Shown in pieces: positions 11,236 through 21,120 of a stretch of 64,000 bases of DNA. The DNA is from Forficula auricularia (taxonomy: Eukaryota > Arthropoda > Insecta > Dermaptera > Forficulidae). A program made the position numbers and the translations under genes. Numbering within the stretch: position 1 is the stretch's first letter; each line of letters starts with the position of its first letter. A model generated the notes under the pieces. It was not told where the DNA came from, made no database searches, and was given only the letters and a program-made list of their open reading frames with translations. The stretch covers positions 752,295-816,294 of the forward strand of contig JALMQS010000666.1 of the NCBI GenBank assembly GCA_024734495.1, read 5' to 3'.

Positions 11236-11636
11236 TAAAAATAATTTTAAGAAAAAATAAAAACCGACTTCAAAAAATTAAATGCAACAAATAAAATACA
11301 CTAAAAGGTATAAAATAATTATTATCTTATTTAGTTACAACTAAACGACGAAATATTAACATGAAATTACTTTTTGAAGTCGGTGCCAAACATATACCTT
11401 TTATGAATCGCACTCGACGGATCTTACTTAGTACGAACGTTTGGCAGGTACGCTCGCTTATAGGTATTAGTTTGTTTGGCACCGACTTCAAAAAGTAATT
11501 TCATGTTAATATTTCGTCGTTTGGTTGTAACTAAATAAGATAATAATTATTTTATACCTTTTAGTGTATTTTATTATGTTGCATTTAATTTTTGAAGTCG
11601 GTTTTTATTTTTTCTTAAAAATTATTTTTATTATAC
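11236..11636. repeat. Foldback P1, copy b (loop inverted)
   Basis: Arms 11236-11390 and 11474-11636 are near-perfect reverse complements. The ~80-bp loop reads in the opposite orientation to the loop of the copy at 62398-62790. Confidence 0.88.
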
Positions 11637-11639
11637 TTA

Positions 11640-12118
11640 ACTAGCTGCGACGCCTCTTGCTAGGGTATGTAACTTAACAATTCGATCAGTCAGTGTCTCA
11701 TCTTAGGGCAACTTTTAATTTGATAGGCATTTTGTTAATTGAAATAATTATTCACAGGTGCAGTTGTATCAATTAAAATTTACAATTATATTTTTTGCAA
11801 TTTCCTTTTTAATAATTAATTGGTTTTATAATTTTATGTCCCACAAATAGTTCATTACAATATTAATATATAATAAAATTAGAGAATTTAATTAAATTTT
11901 GTTAAGGGAGAATGGTGTGGTTTCTTTGTGGAATATTTTAAATAAAGTAAAGAAAATTTTTGTAATATTTTTTTAGAAACTTTTAAAAAAAATTTTTACC
12001 TTAATTTAATTAAAGGTATTTTTCTATAAAATAATTTATTAGAATCTTAAAAAAATCCGACAATTCGAAGGATTGTGTCTCCTTCTTCAGGATTTAAAAG
12101 GGTCAACTAAAGAATCTC
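11640..12118. other. AT-rich intergenic, one decayed hammerhead-like motif
   Basis: Mostly A/T. On the minus strand about 12065-12095 reads CTGAAGA, then GGA...TCC, then CGAAT rather than GAAA, so it is a degenerate member of the hammerhead-like family. No gene seen. Confidence 0.4.
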
Positions 12119-12180
12119 TTAACCCTTAACTGGTATGGTCGGGTCTCTCGCGTCCCCAGACCTCTTCTCTCGGCTGTAAT
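12119..12180 (+). mobile_element. piggyBac-like terminus
   Basis: TTAA at 12119-12122 is followed by CCCTTAACTGGTATGG. The TTAA target with a CCYT start is the hallmark of piggyBac ends. I did not find a matching inverted end downstream, so the element is truncated or this is coincidence. Confidence 0.45.
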
Positions 12181-12339
12181 TCCACAAAACTTGGCAACTG
12201 CTCGGCGAGCATCTCAGTAGCCGCTTGATTTAGTTATCGCTAAGAGCCCGTGCAAGTGACATCAATCTATATCGAATTATCTACGTTGGTCACGAGAGAC
12301 CCCAGCACAGCAGTTTTTTCAACTTACGATGGCGCGTAT

Positions 12340-12420
12340 GTTGAGTTGTCTAACACAGGCGTTGCCATCAAGTGCTGCCATCTGTTCAATTCAAATCGGT
12401 CTTATTAAGAATTAGAGAAA
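12340..12420. repeat. Repeat containing the empty site of the 27.9 kb LINE
   Basis: The sequence around GTTGCCATCAAGTGCTGCC recurs at 27828-27853, continuing at 28753-28790, where a LINE splits it. Here GCTGCCATCT occurs once, at 12374-12383. Confidence 0.8.
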
Positions 12421-12669
12421 TGAATTTTTTCAATATATTTTCATTTGATTAATTCTCTTTAAATATTTCTAGAATTTTTTTAAATAGCCATCTTGTTGGG
12501 TAGGAGCCTATCCCCAAATCTAAATTTCTTATTTTTAATACATTTTATTTGTCATTATTATAAGTGGATTTTAAAATTAAAAAAAATCACGTCGTCGTCG
12601 TCGTGCATGCCGATTATGATAAGTATGGATAGATACTTAGACCACGAAATATATAGACACGCCCCTGGT

Positions 12670-12900
12670 GTCCGATTTGGCAGGCCCAACATCAACTAGA
12701 GAATGTGACGTCATCTGTAGGTAGGAAGAGCCAGAAATAGCATGGTCACTATAGGAATTATTATAGATTGAGATAAATTTATCGTAGTTTAGATTATTTA
12801 TTTTTGGATTCCAATAATCGCAAATTAATATTATATTAATATTACACAAAATATGCGAGAACGTGACGTCATCTGTAGGCGATGTTGGCCTCATTCCGGC
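12670..12900. repeat. Paired CRE-like palindromes in inverted ~45-bp blocks
   Basis: GTGACGTCATCTGTAGG occurs at about 12705 and 12862. The flanking GGCCCAACATC and GATGTTGGCC are inverted, so the two blocks are partly inverted copies about 157 bp apart. TGACGTCA is the CREB/ATF palindrome. Function is unknown. Confidence 0.5.
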
Positions 12901-14293
12901 CAGAATAATCGTTCAAAAAATTTGAAACTCTCTAGACTTTATCCTTATAATAATAGCTATACTTCAGAATTTTTACAGATTTTTGGCTTTTATAATTTTG
13001 GAGTCTATAACTTGCTAATTTACATAAAACTTACGTAGCAAATAAACTTTCGTCGAGCGGACGACGGGATGACCGTAAGTCAATTCCTAATTGAAGTGTG
13101 AACACAAGTGCATCACACACTGCACTGTTTATTCAAATTATTAAGGTAGAAAAAGAATGATGTGCCTGGAGCGCGGGGAAGTTTGTGAACTTCACGTTCG
13201 AGCTGAGTGCGTCGTCGCGCGGACGAATAATTAGTTATCTATAGGGTCAAGAGCGCACCTGAGTCGTGAAAGGGTTTTTTGCTTTTTCTCTAATTATGTA
13301 TTATATAATATATTTGAAAATATAAAACACCCTGAGTATACAAAATAAAATATTTGACAAGACTCTTAAATACTTTCTTCGTAATTTTCAAGATGTCAAT
13401 AAATTGCTCGTCAAATAAAAGCAATCATTTTTTTTCTTCTTATATGTTTGTTTTATAGATTGATTGAATCACTTTGTAACATTTTTTTTTTTCGAACAAA
13501 CGATCTCACGAAATGAGCTAGAGAAACAAAGAAGAAAAAGAAAAAAAGATGCTTGTTAAATCGATTCCCTCGGGTAGTATTTATCTTTGTTTCCAAATCC
13601 TAAATGGAAATACAGTTGAAAATCGATAATTTATTAGTATGTTTTGTACACTTAATTAGGCCAATTTGAGATCACTTGACGTTCGTGACATATGCCTGGA
13701 GGGTGGGGGATGAGAATCTCAAGTGGCATTTATTCAGGGGCAAGACGAAAACAGCGGATATCTAATCAAATTGGCTCCGGCAGAGAGGGGAGCTAAAAGC
13801 TGCCGCGCCAAAACCGCCGGCTGTTCCTTTTGAAAGTCGAGCCTCGTATTTGTGCGCGTATTAATTAAATCCTATAATGGCATTGAATCCCATTGGAGAG
13901 GAGAAGTCGTCCTCTCTTTTGCCGCCCCGTGTATTTGTATATCGGTGGTTGGGCTGTTGGAGGTACCTACGTCAACGCCAGCCTGGCATGGTTCTGCATC
14001 CCTGACGTTTCAATTAGCGGCATCAAGAGTCTTCCTCCTCGTTTCACTTAAATGAATCAACCAGCTAATGAATGAATTCGATTCCTTTATACCCGACGAT
14101 TCTTCAATGGTAACAGATGCCAGCAGATAAATAGAAATGTTTCTGCTCGCGTGGTTGAATATTGTATTCAAATCATCCTATTAACAGAGGAACAGAACGG
14201 CATAACCAAGTTAAAGATGAAAAAAAGTGATCGCACTTCAATTAAAAGGATTTGTAATGAACTTGAAGGTAATTATTTATGAGCGCGAGACGC
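12900..14293. other. Single-copy-looking non-coding island
   Basis: 13050-13270 and 13660-14100 are GC-richer and have no partner in the window. Short homeodomain-like TTAATTAAAT and CAATTAG sites are present. The 67-codon frame at 13852 shows no recognisable domain. This is the best candidate for ancestral host sequence, possibly regulatory. Confidence 0.4.
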
Positions 14294-14738
14294 GTACAGT
14301 TTGCAAATGAGCCCATCTTTTTTTTATAACGGTTTGGAATATGATTTATGATCTAATAAAAATTCACTAACTGATCTATTCAGGTTCAACTAAAGTAATG
14401 GATCTCAAACTTGAATTAGAAGAAAGGAATAAACCGGCGTCTAATGAAGGTGTGGCGGTAGAAAATATAGGTGAGGACAGGAGGGCAAAGGGAAAGATAA
14501 CTTAAGAATCATTGGATGAGATGGTTATAAAAACATAAAAAGAAATGAAAATAATCTCAAACTCGGGGGTTGATAAATCTCAAAATACTTGAGAAGTAAA
14601 ATTTGTTAATTAATAAAGTAAAGGTTTTTTTTTTAGCTTAGGGAAAGTGGTGTAGGTTTAGGTGAAACATGATATTAATTAATAAAGTAAAGGGTGTGTA
14701 GTTTCACAGTGAATGAAATGAAACTCAAAGATGTTTAT

Positions 14739-14786
14739 ACAAACTCAATATATTTCGGATTATTAGTCCATCATCAGGAGTTTACC
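14739..14786 (-). ncRNA. Hammerhead-ribozyme-like motif
   Basis: On the minus strand: AAACTC, then CTGATGA, stem II GGA/TCC, GAAA, a minimal stem III ATATAT, then the triplet ATT followed by GAGTTTG. AAACTC and GAGTTT form stem I directly next to the core. All invariant core bases are present. Stem II is only 3 bp plus one unpaired base. Cleavage activity is inferred, not shown. Confidence 0.65.
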
Positions 14787-15126
14787 AGGTTAAAAACTAA
14801 TATTATTTGAGCATGTGATCACAAAATATAACATATAAATCATACGTACCAATATAACAGAAGAAAATCATCAACATTTAGCAATAATGAATTTTAGATT
14901 GTTGAGCAATCGGTGATTTGGATGTGCATGTGTTGTGTATGAATTTGGGGAATGTGTTAAGATTTTTGCAGGTGGTTAAAAGCCAAAGGTGGCTGTGGGA
15001 TTTCTCAACAATCTAGAATTCAATTATTGTTAAATGTTGATGTTTTTCTTTGTGTTATTTTGGTACGTATGATTTTAGATCTTATATTTTGTGATCACAT
15101 GTTCAAATAATATTACTTTTTAACTG

Positions 15127-15174
15127 GCAAACTCCTGATGATGGACCTAATAATCCGAAATATATTGAGTTTGT
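15127..15174 (+). ncRNA. Hammerhead-ribozyme-like motif
   Basis: CAAACTC (15128-15134) pairs perfectly with GAGTTTG (15167-15173) as stem I. The core is CTGATGA at 15135-15141 and GAAA at 15157-15160, with stem II GGA/TCC between them. Predicted cleavage falls between T15166 and G15167. It is the inverted partner of the motif at 14739-14786. Confidence 0.68.
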
Positions 15175-15864
15175 ATAAACCTCTTTGAAGTTTTATTTCA
15201 TTCACTGTGAAACTACACACCCTTTACTTTATTAATTAATATCATGTTTCACCAAAACATACCACTTTCCTAAGTTAAAAAAACCCTTTACTTTATTAAT
15301 TTACAAATTTTATCTCTCAAGGTATTTTGAGATTTATCAACCCTCGGTTTGAGGTTAATTTCATTTCTCTTTATCTTTTTATAACCATCTTATCCAATGA
15401 TTCTTAAGTTATCTTTTCCTATGTCCTGTCCCACTAAATTCTCTACCATAGCTTCATTAGACGCCGGTTGTTCCTTTCTTCTAATTCCAAGTTTGAGATC
15501 CATTACTTTAGTTGAACCTGAATTAGATCAGATTGAGTGAATTTTTATTAGATCATAAATCATATTCCAAACCGTTGTAAAAAAAAGATGGGCTCATTTA
15601 TCAAAACTGTACGTCTCTCTCTCTCATTCACTGTGAAACTACACACCCTTTACTTTATAATTAATATCATGATTCACCTAAAATCTACACCACTTTATCT
15701 AAGTAAAAAAAATAAAATTTGTTCCTAATTTGTCGTTTATATGAATGGAATAAATGAATTTGTGGAATTTTATGGTATTTGAATGAAATTATTGAGCTGG
15801 AGTTCAACTATCAACCAAAAATGGCCACTTTATCACACAGACATTTTGAAATCAAAATCAATTG

Positions 15865-15925
15865 AAAATAAACTGATGTGGCCATCCACATGACTTTACC
15901 ATACACCTGGGTCCTCTCTTATAGT
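15865..15925 (-). repeat. Family A terminal fragment
   Basis: Contains GATGTGGCCATCCACATGAC and TTTACCATAC, the inverted end of family A. Confidence 0.55.
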
Positions 15926-15934
15926 TATTCTCGA

Positions 15935-16085
15935 GGGATGAACTGCGACCTAATATCGTGTACACCTACTTCCACTTTCATTTCCAAGTAGAAGGCAATA
16001 GATGAAGGGACATTATCTAATAAATTCCAAAATAATTCCAAAGGCGTGTAGACCTAATTTCAATCGCGGTTCACCCCTCGGTCAT
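15935..16085. mobile_element. Family D MITE, copy 1
   Basis: About 150 bp with inverted ends CGAGGGATGAACTGCGACC and TCGCGGTTCACCCCTCG, and internal GTGTACACCTACTTCCACTT. Related copies lie at 46705-46860 and 48690-48950. No coding frame. Confidence 0.7.
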
Positions 16086-16099
16086 TATTGAATTAAAAT

Positions 16100-16495
16100 A
16101 ACACAGGTCAACACGAAATTTGTCTTTTTTTGTTAAAGGAGAATGGTGTGGGTCGAAACATATTAGGTGAAACATATTTAAATAAAGTAAAGAGAATTTT
16201 AAAATATAAAATTCTAGGTAGGTTTTCACAAAAAACACAAAAGACAAGATGCTTTTTTTATTTAACGAAATTTGTCCTGAGATTTGAGTATATAATTACG
16301 ATTGGTTTAGTGACATTTATCAGGCAAAATTTATATTTTCTAAAAAAGTTTGCCAGAAGAATATAATTTTCAGAATTTAAGTAAATTTATGAGTTTAATG
16401 ATTCATTCATTGAAAACTAGTAAGTAAATATGTTTGTTTTTTATGTTGTTTTTATTACTTTTAATTATTATATTATTACTATACGGAATATTAAA
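16100..16495. other. AT-rich intergenic
   Basis: A 78-codon frame at 16130-16366 is hydrophobic and AT-driven, with no recognisable similarity. I do not call it a gene. Confidence 0.3.
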
Positions 16496-17135
16496 ATTTT
16501 TTACTTTATCAAATGCGAAGACTTAACCAATTTTGATGAAATTTAATATCCTAATTAAGTACCTTAGGGACCACAAAAAAGGTTAAATAAAGTTTTTAGT
16601 AAAATTATATTTTAAAGTACTTTACAATAGAGTAAGATAGTACTTTTTAATTTTTTATTTTAAATTCTTTAAAATTTATTCATTTAATGGTTTAATATAG
16701 CTCATTTAGCCTTGCTTAAGTAAGAATGGATAGGCTTCTCTCGTGAAATGCTAAAATATTTGGGAAGAAATTTTATAAGTAACCTTAGCAACTGCGTTGT
16801 TTTCTTATCCGTTACCTTTGCTGAAGACATAGAGGAATCAAGTTAAAATCAAAAATAGCAATTGATTCTCATCTAGTACTTGAGGAATAACCATTTTATA
16901 TTGGATTTTCGACGTTTCGGTTTTTATTGGTAACCATTGCTGAGACATGGAGGAATCGGCTTAAAATCAAAAATAACGATCGATTCTTATCTAATACTAG
17001 AGGAATAACCTTATTGCATTGCATTTTTGATGTTTTGACTATTAATGGAAATCTCTACTGAAAACGTGGAAGAATCGAATTAAAATCAAAAAGACTATAT
17101 TCTTTTTTGGTAAACAACTCAAGCTTATTCTAGAA
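16496..17135 (-). mobile_element. Element C fragment
   Basis: Begins with a degenerate TTTTACTTTATCAAATGC and continues through the AAGTACTTTA block into two to three 119-bp-type units (GAAGACATAGAGGAATC, GACGTTTCGG). It breaks off near the GGTAAACAACTCAA centre that forms the palindrome axis in the copy at 30360. Confidence 0.65.
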
Positions 17136-17423
17136 ATGGCATTTTGCACTTGTATCAAAACGACCTGAAAATATTAAATTTGTTCATTAAAAATTCAATA
17201 AAAAAATAATGTAATCAACTGGTGTGGGAAACACACGACTTACACATTTTTAATCGCGTCGAACAATACACTACAATTTAGTTGACAATTACTTTTGTAG
17301 AGGGTGCATTTTATATTTTTATAATTAACCGGGACAAAATGGTTCAGTTTGTTTATATGCACTGGGCCTAACTATGATATAAAGTAAGGGTTAACGAAAC
17401 AGAAATTCACTAGAATTCAGGGA

Positions 17424-18010
17424 TAAAATTTTAATGCTAGGCGTAACTCTAGGATCTGACCTTTCATGGAATGACCATATCTCAACCACTGCTAAAGCTG
17501 CAGCGCGCAAGCTTGGTCTCCTATTTAGGTCTAGACGCTGTTATACTCCCAGTCAACTTCTTATACTGTATAAGGCTCAAATTCGTCCCTGTCTCGAATA
17601 TGGCTCTCATCTGTGGAGGGTGCCTCCAAGCATTCTCTTGCTACACTCGATGCAATTCAGAAGCGAGCATTTAAACTAATAGGAGACCCGGCTCTAACCA
17701 ACTCACTCGACTCCCTGGCTCACCGAAGAACCGTTTCTGCCCTTTCCCTGTATTACAGATACTATCACGGTGTCTGTTCAGTCGAGCTGAAATCAATTAT
17801 CCCCTAATGCCCTCTTTACGAGAAACACGCGGTTTTCTAACGCTCAGCACCCCTTCGCTGTCGAATTGGATAAAAGTCGAACAAGGGCTTTCGCCAACTC
17901 TTTTATCTCTATGACCTCCAGAGACTGGAACTTGCTCCCTGCCACCATCTTTCCCGCGACTTATAACCTTTAGCTATTTAAGACCCGTATCCACAGATAC
18001 CTTCGACCCC
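17424..18010 (+). pseudogene. LINE reverse transcriptase C-terminus (CR1/Jockey-type), decayed
   Basis: The frame from 17434 reads LGVTLGSDLSWNDHISTTAK and KAQIRPCLEYGSHLW, the post-catalytic thumb/connection region of CR1/Jockey-like LINE RTs. After a frameshift near 17615 it continues IQKRAFKLIGDPALTNSLDS and YYRYYHG-type sequence, with stops near 17807 and 17972. The catalytic YADD block lies outside, so the copy is 5'-truncated. A closely related 3' piece is at 44921-45390 on the opposite strand. The 3' UTR with GGGTTGCACCTTTTTGG follows to about 18100. Confidence 0.85.
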
Positions 18011-18660
18011 CGCCCAGCCCATAAAATTCTTTCTTCTTCTTTTCACGTTGGAGGGGGCAACACAGGCCTTTAGGGGTTGCACCTTTTTGGTGTAACTCCT
18101 TCTCTCATCATTATCATAAAAAAACCTCCTTTCTTATAAAACGATTTCGTGGTTAAACTAGGGACCAATCGAACCAACTGATCCGTCCACATTTACCTTC
18201 TTAATAGAGATCATTATTTAATATGATTTCGACTTTCTCTTTCTCTCTTCTTTATTAATTTTAATATTCTAATGGCTTGTATTGAATTCCAAAATGACTC
18301 GGCATCATATCTCTAATACGCCGAGAGGTTAGAATCTTGCCCTCCCCGCAAATGAACGCAATTCATAAATTCATTTCATTCATTGTTCATTCACTTGATC
18401 TACATTAAAAAACCGTTTAAAAGGAGCAGCTCTCTTGTCAATTCCAATAAAATATTTCATATAAATTGAGACGACGCAAATTATAATAATATAAATATTT
18501 TTCAAGCAAATTCTTTAATATTTATTTCTTAATTGAATTCTTTAGGGTTTAATATATGTCAACCAGCTGCGAAGCCCGTCTTCGACTTCGCCTTGGACTC
18601 CATGGTGAATTTTAAAATAATAATCGAAATTTGTTATAAACCAATTGTAGCTCTAGAGGA
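18011..18660. other. Intergenic, no supported gene
   Basis: The first ~100 bp are probably 3' UTR of the LINE. The rest is AT-rich and apparently single-copy. Confidence 0.35.
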
Positions 18661-18689
18661 GGGTGAGTCGGTTGAGTGGAGGTTCTAGG

Positions 18690-20670
18690 TGATAGTCAGA
18701 GGTGGAGGATTTAGTCATTTTGGAATCGGATGTAGCATTAGGTATTAGAGGAGTTAAAACCAGGAAAGGCCTCGGGGGAGGGATGAAATTAATAGTGATC
18801 TCTTGAAATTTGTAGTGGATAGTTATTTCAAAATTTTTTATGTTTACTTTTTTAATAGATGTTTGGATGAGGGAACCATGCCTGTTGGTTGGGAAAAGGC
18901 GTTAGTTATTCCTGTTTATAAAGGGGGAGATAAGAGCGAAGCTTGTAATTATAGGCCAGTGAGTTTAACAAGTCTGGTGGGCAAAATTTTAGAGAGGTTG
19001 GTAGGCTCTCGTTATCCGCTCTTGTTATTTGGAAGGGCAAGGATGGTTCTATCATAGGCAACATGGTTTTAGAAAAAATTATTCCTGTAATTCTCAATTA
19101 GTTTCTTTTATTCAGGAATTACGGGAAGCTTTGGATAAAAGTCAGTGTGTAGGTGCAGTATTTTTGGACTTTGCCAAGGCTTTCGATTAAAGTCAGTGCA
19201 TAAAATTATTTTAAGAAAAATTAGAAGCTCGTCGGGGTTGTCTGTTAAGTTAATTAAATTTATTCGGTGTTTTCATGGGTATAGAACTCAAATTGTAAAA
19301 GTGGGTAATGGTCTGTCTGATAGAGTAGATGTCACGTCACGGGGTGATTCGAGGTAGTTGTTCTGGGTGCCTCTTCTTTTTCTTATATATGTAAATGATT
19401 TGCCTTCTGTCGTGCAATCATCTGTTAAGGCTTTTCGCGGATGATTGTGTCGTGATACTATAGAATAATTGATAATGATTGTGATAGCCTTACTTTACGG
19501 GAATGAACTGGATCAAATTGAAGGATGGTGTAGATCAATTCAATGGAACTAAACCATTCCAAGTCAAATTTGGTTAGATTTAGTACTAGGAATTTGGTTA
19601 GTCCTCAAAATTATTACATTGGTGGAAATATTATCAATGAATCTAAATTTTATAAATATTTAGGCATACATATTCAGGCAGAATTTAAAGTTGGGACATG
19701 CATATTAGTTATATAGCCAATAAGGCTTATAGGAAATTGGGGATGTTTGGTAGAATTTTGAAGGTACATCTAGAGAAGTCAAATCAAAAGTTTATTTAAC
19801 TTATGTAAGGCCTAATTTAGAAGTATTGTTCTGTGGTTTGGGACAAGCATCCACAGCAGATTAGAGAGAAAATTGATATGGTACAAAGGAGGGCGGCTAG
19901 ATTTGTTTTTGGTAAATTTGAAAGGTTTAGTAGTGTCACTTCAATGATTAATGCAATTTAGGATGGTCTAGTTTATTGGAGAGAAGGGAATGGGCTAAAT
20001 TGAAAGTGATTTTCAAAGCCTATAAGGGTTTTAGGAGTTGGGAGGAAATAACGAATAGATTTCAGGAACCAAATTATTTAGGTAGAGCTGATCATAGAAA
20101 GATTCGTAAGCCAAGATTCTTGAAAAATATCGGTTTACATTCATTTGTAGGATCTGGCATTGATTTGTGGAACAGTCTGTCTGTTACTACTTGGGATTAT
20201 AGTCCTCTGCCCCCTATGATTAAATCAATTATAAATTTTGTCAAGTCCTAATGTCCTAGAGTTGTGCAAAATTTTATTTAGTTCTCACAAGCAGAGATTA
20301 GGTGAGGTAGAGAGAGGTCATACCATCCTTGTTAAGGTTTTGACCAGGTTTCCTTAACAGCTTATGGCAAATGTCGGGATGGCTAATGCGTCGCTTGCTC
20401 CTGGTATCGGGTTTTTGCGCGGAATTTTTAAATTACTTTTTGTCTTTTGATGGAAATCTATGGTCATGTTATTTGTTAATGAGCATACATTTCTATTTTT
20501 TTTTCTTTTTTTTTACTTGTTTATTATTTGTTAAATTGTTGTAATTAATTTGTATTGATGTTTATTAATGCATTGTAGCTAGATTGTATTGATGTTTGGA
20601 GGACCTAGCCACCGAGGACTTGTGCCTCTAAGCAGGTCGAGAAATAAAGATTTATTTATTTATTTATTTA
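18690..20670 (+). pseudogene. CR1-like LINE RT, decayed, with 3' tail
   Basis: Decayed reverse transcriptase of a CR1/Jockey-group non-LTR element. The RT N-terminal region is readable at 18850-18995 (GWEKALVIPVYKGGDKSEAC, NYRPVSLTS). It is followed in other frames by a VGAVFLDFAKAFD equivalent near 19150, with the first catalytic Asp, a FADD-like block near 19435, and the connection region at 19980-20250 (WAKLKVIFKAYKGF, RKPRFLKNIGLHSFVGSG). At least five frame breaks exist. The 3' end reads CTAAGCAGGTCGAG and closes in a (TTTA)n tail at 20645-20672. No endonuclease domain is visible, so it is 5'-truncated. No TSD was identified. Confidence 0.85.
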
Positions 20671-20802
20671 TTTATATAGTGTAGTCGATGGCCCCGGCTA
20701 GCATGCTTAGGCAAACATAGATCTACACATTCGAACTTCCAACATTACATCAGTAATGAAAAAATTTATAGCTTATCCAAAATTAATAGAATAGACTGTT
20801 TT

Positions 20803-21120
20803 ATGCTAAAATTAATAAGAAACCACTACTGCCAAGTTGTAAATGTTTTCGAAAACAGTCTAATATTCGGATCACTCTACCCAAACGATCAATATTTTGA
20901 AATAACAAAATCGACCGGATTTATCCCACCCGAAGCTTTTTTATTTTTGGATAATCAAGGATATATACAAGATGAAAACGGGATCCCCATCATCTATCAT
21001 GTGTTTAGGAGAAAAAACAATAAAAGTATAGAATACGACGCCCACCTAGATGGATTGGACCCGTATATAGATTTAATAGATCCATCTCTGAAAAAGACAA
21101 GAGTGAAAGGAAAAATATAA
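20803..21120 (+). CDS. Unidentified 105-codon ORF, possibly interrupted by element C
   Basis: An uninterrupted frame of 105 codons with a balanced composition unlike the AT-driven frames nearby. It is rich in Asp/Ile/Pro, with motifs FGSLYPNDQYFEI, PPEAFLFLDNQGYI and GLDPYIDLIDPSL. I do not recognise a family. No signal peptide or membrane segment is evident; the profile suggests a small acidic-to-neutral soluble domain. The stop coincides with the left boundary of element C (TAAACTGCAACGG). Immediately after C, at 23482-23550, a further 22 sense codons are open in a frame that could follow, so C may have split a longer gene. Just upstream, a short ATG frame at 20756 ends at 20794 one frame away. 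It could be a host exon, a captured viral-type gene or part of an unknown transposon. Confidence 0.45.
   Translation: MLKLIRNHYCQVVNVFENSLIFGSLYPNDQYFEITKSTGFIPPEAFLFLDNQGYIQDENGIPIIYHVFRRKNNKSIEYDAHLDGLDPYIDLIDPSLKKTRVKGKI

Larger units (their letters stand above)
10296..11636 (+). mobile_element. Element N, copy 2, with nested C
   Basis: Starts AACCGACTTCAAAAAAGG. After CTATTCGACTGA the element C fragment (10341-10948) interrupts a T-run, and N resumes with TTTGTGCCTATGTTACC. The copy at 63068-63095 shows the uninterrupted poly-T (as poly-A). It ends in foldback P1, copy b. A 94-codon frame at 10954-11238 recurs in antisense at 62723-63013. It follows a T-rich repeat, not a recognisable protein. 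Confidence 0.75.
14294..15612. repeat. 1.3 kb foldback with two hammerhead-like motifs
   Basis: The left arm, 14294-14906, is the reverse complement of 15004-15612, with scattered differences, around a ~97-bp loop. It begins GTACAGTTTGCAAATGAGCC and ends with the inverse. Each arm carries a TTTACTTTATTAATT-type block and a hammerhead-like core. The arms differ by substitutions and small indels, which argues against a pure assembly artefact. Confidence 0.9.

Noticed and set aside
10954..11238. 94-codon hydrophobic frame shared with 62723-63013
   Set aside because: It is conserved only because both belong to element N; T-runs give Phe-rich sequence, and indels between copies follow T-run length, not codons.
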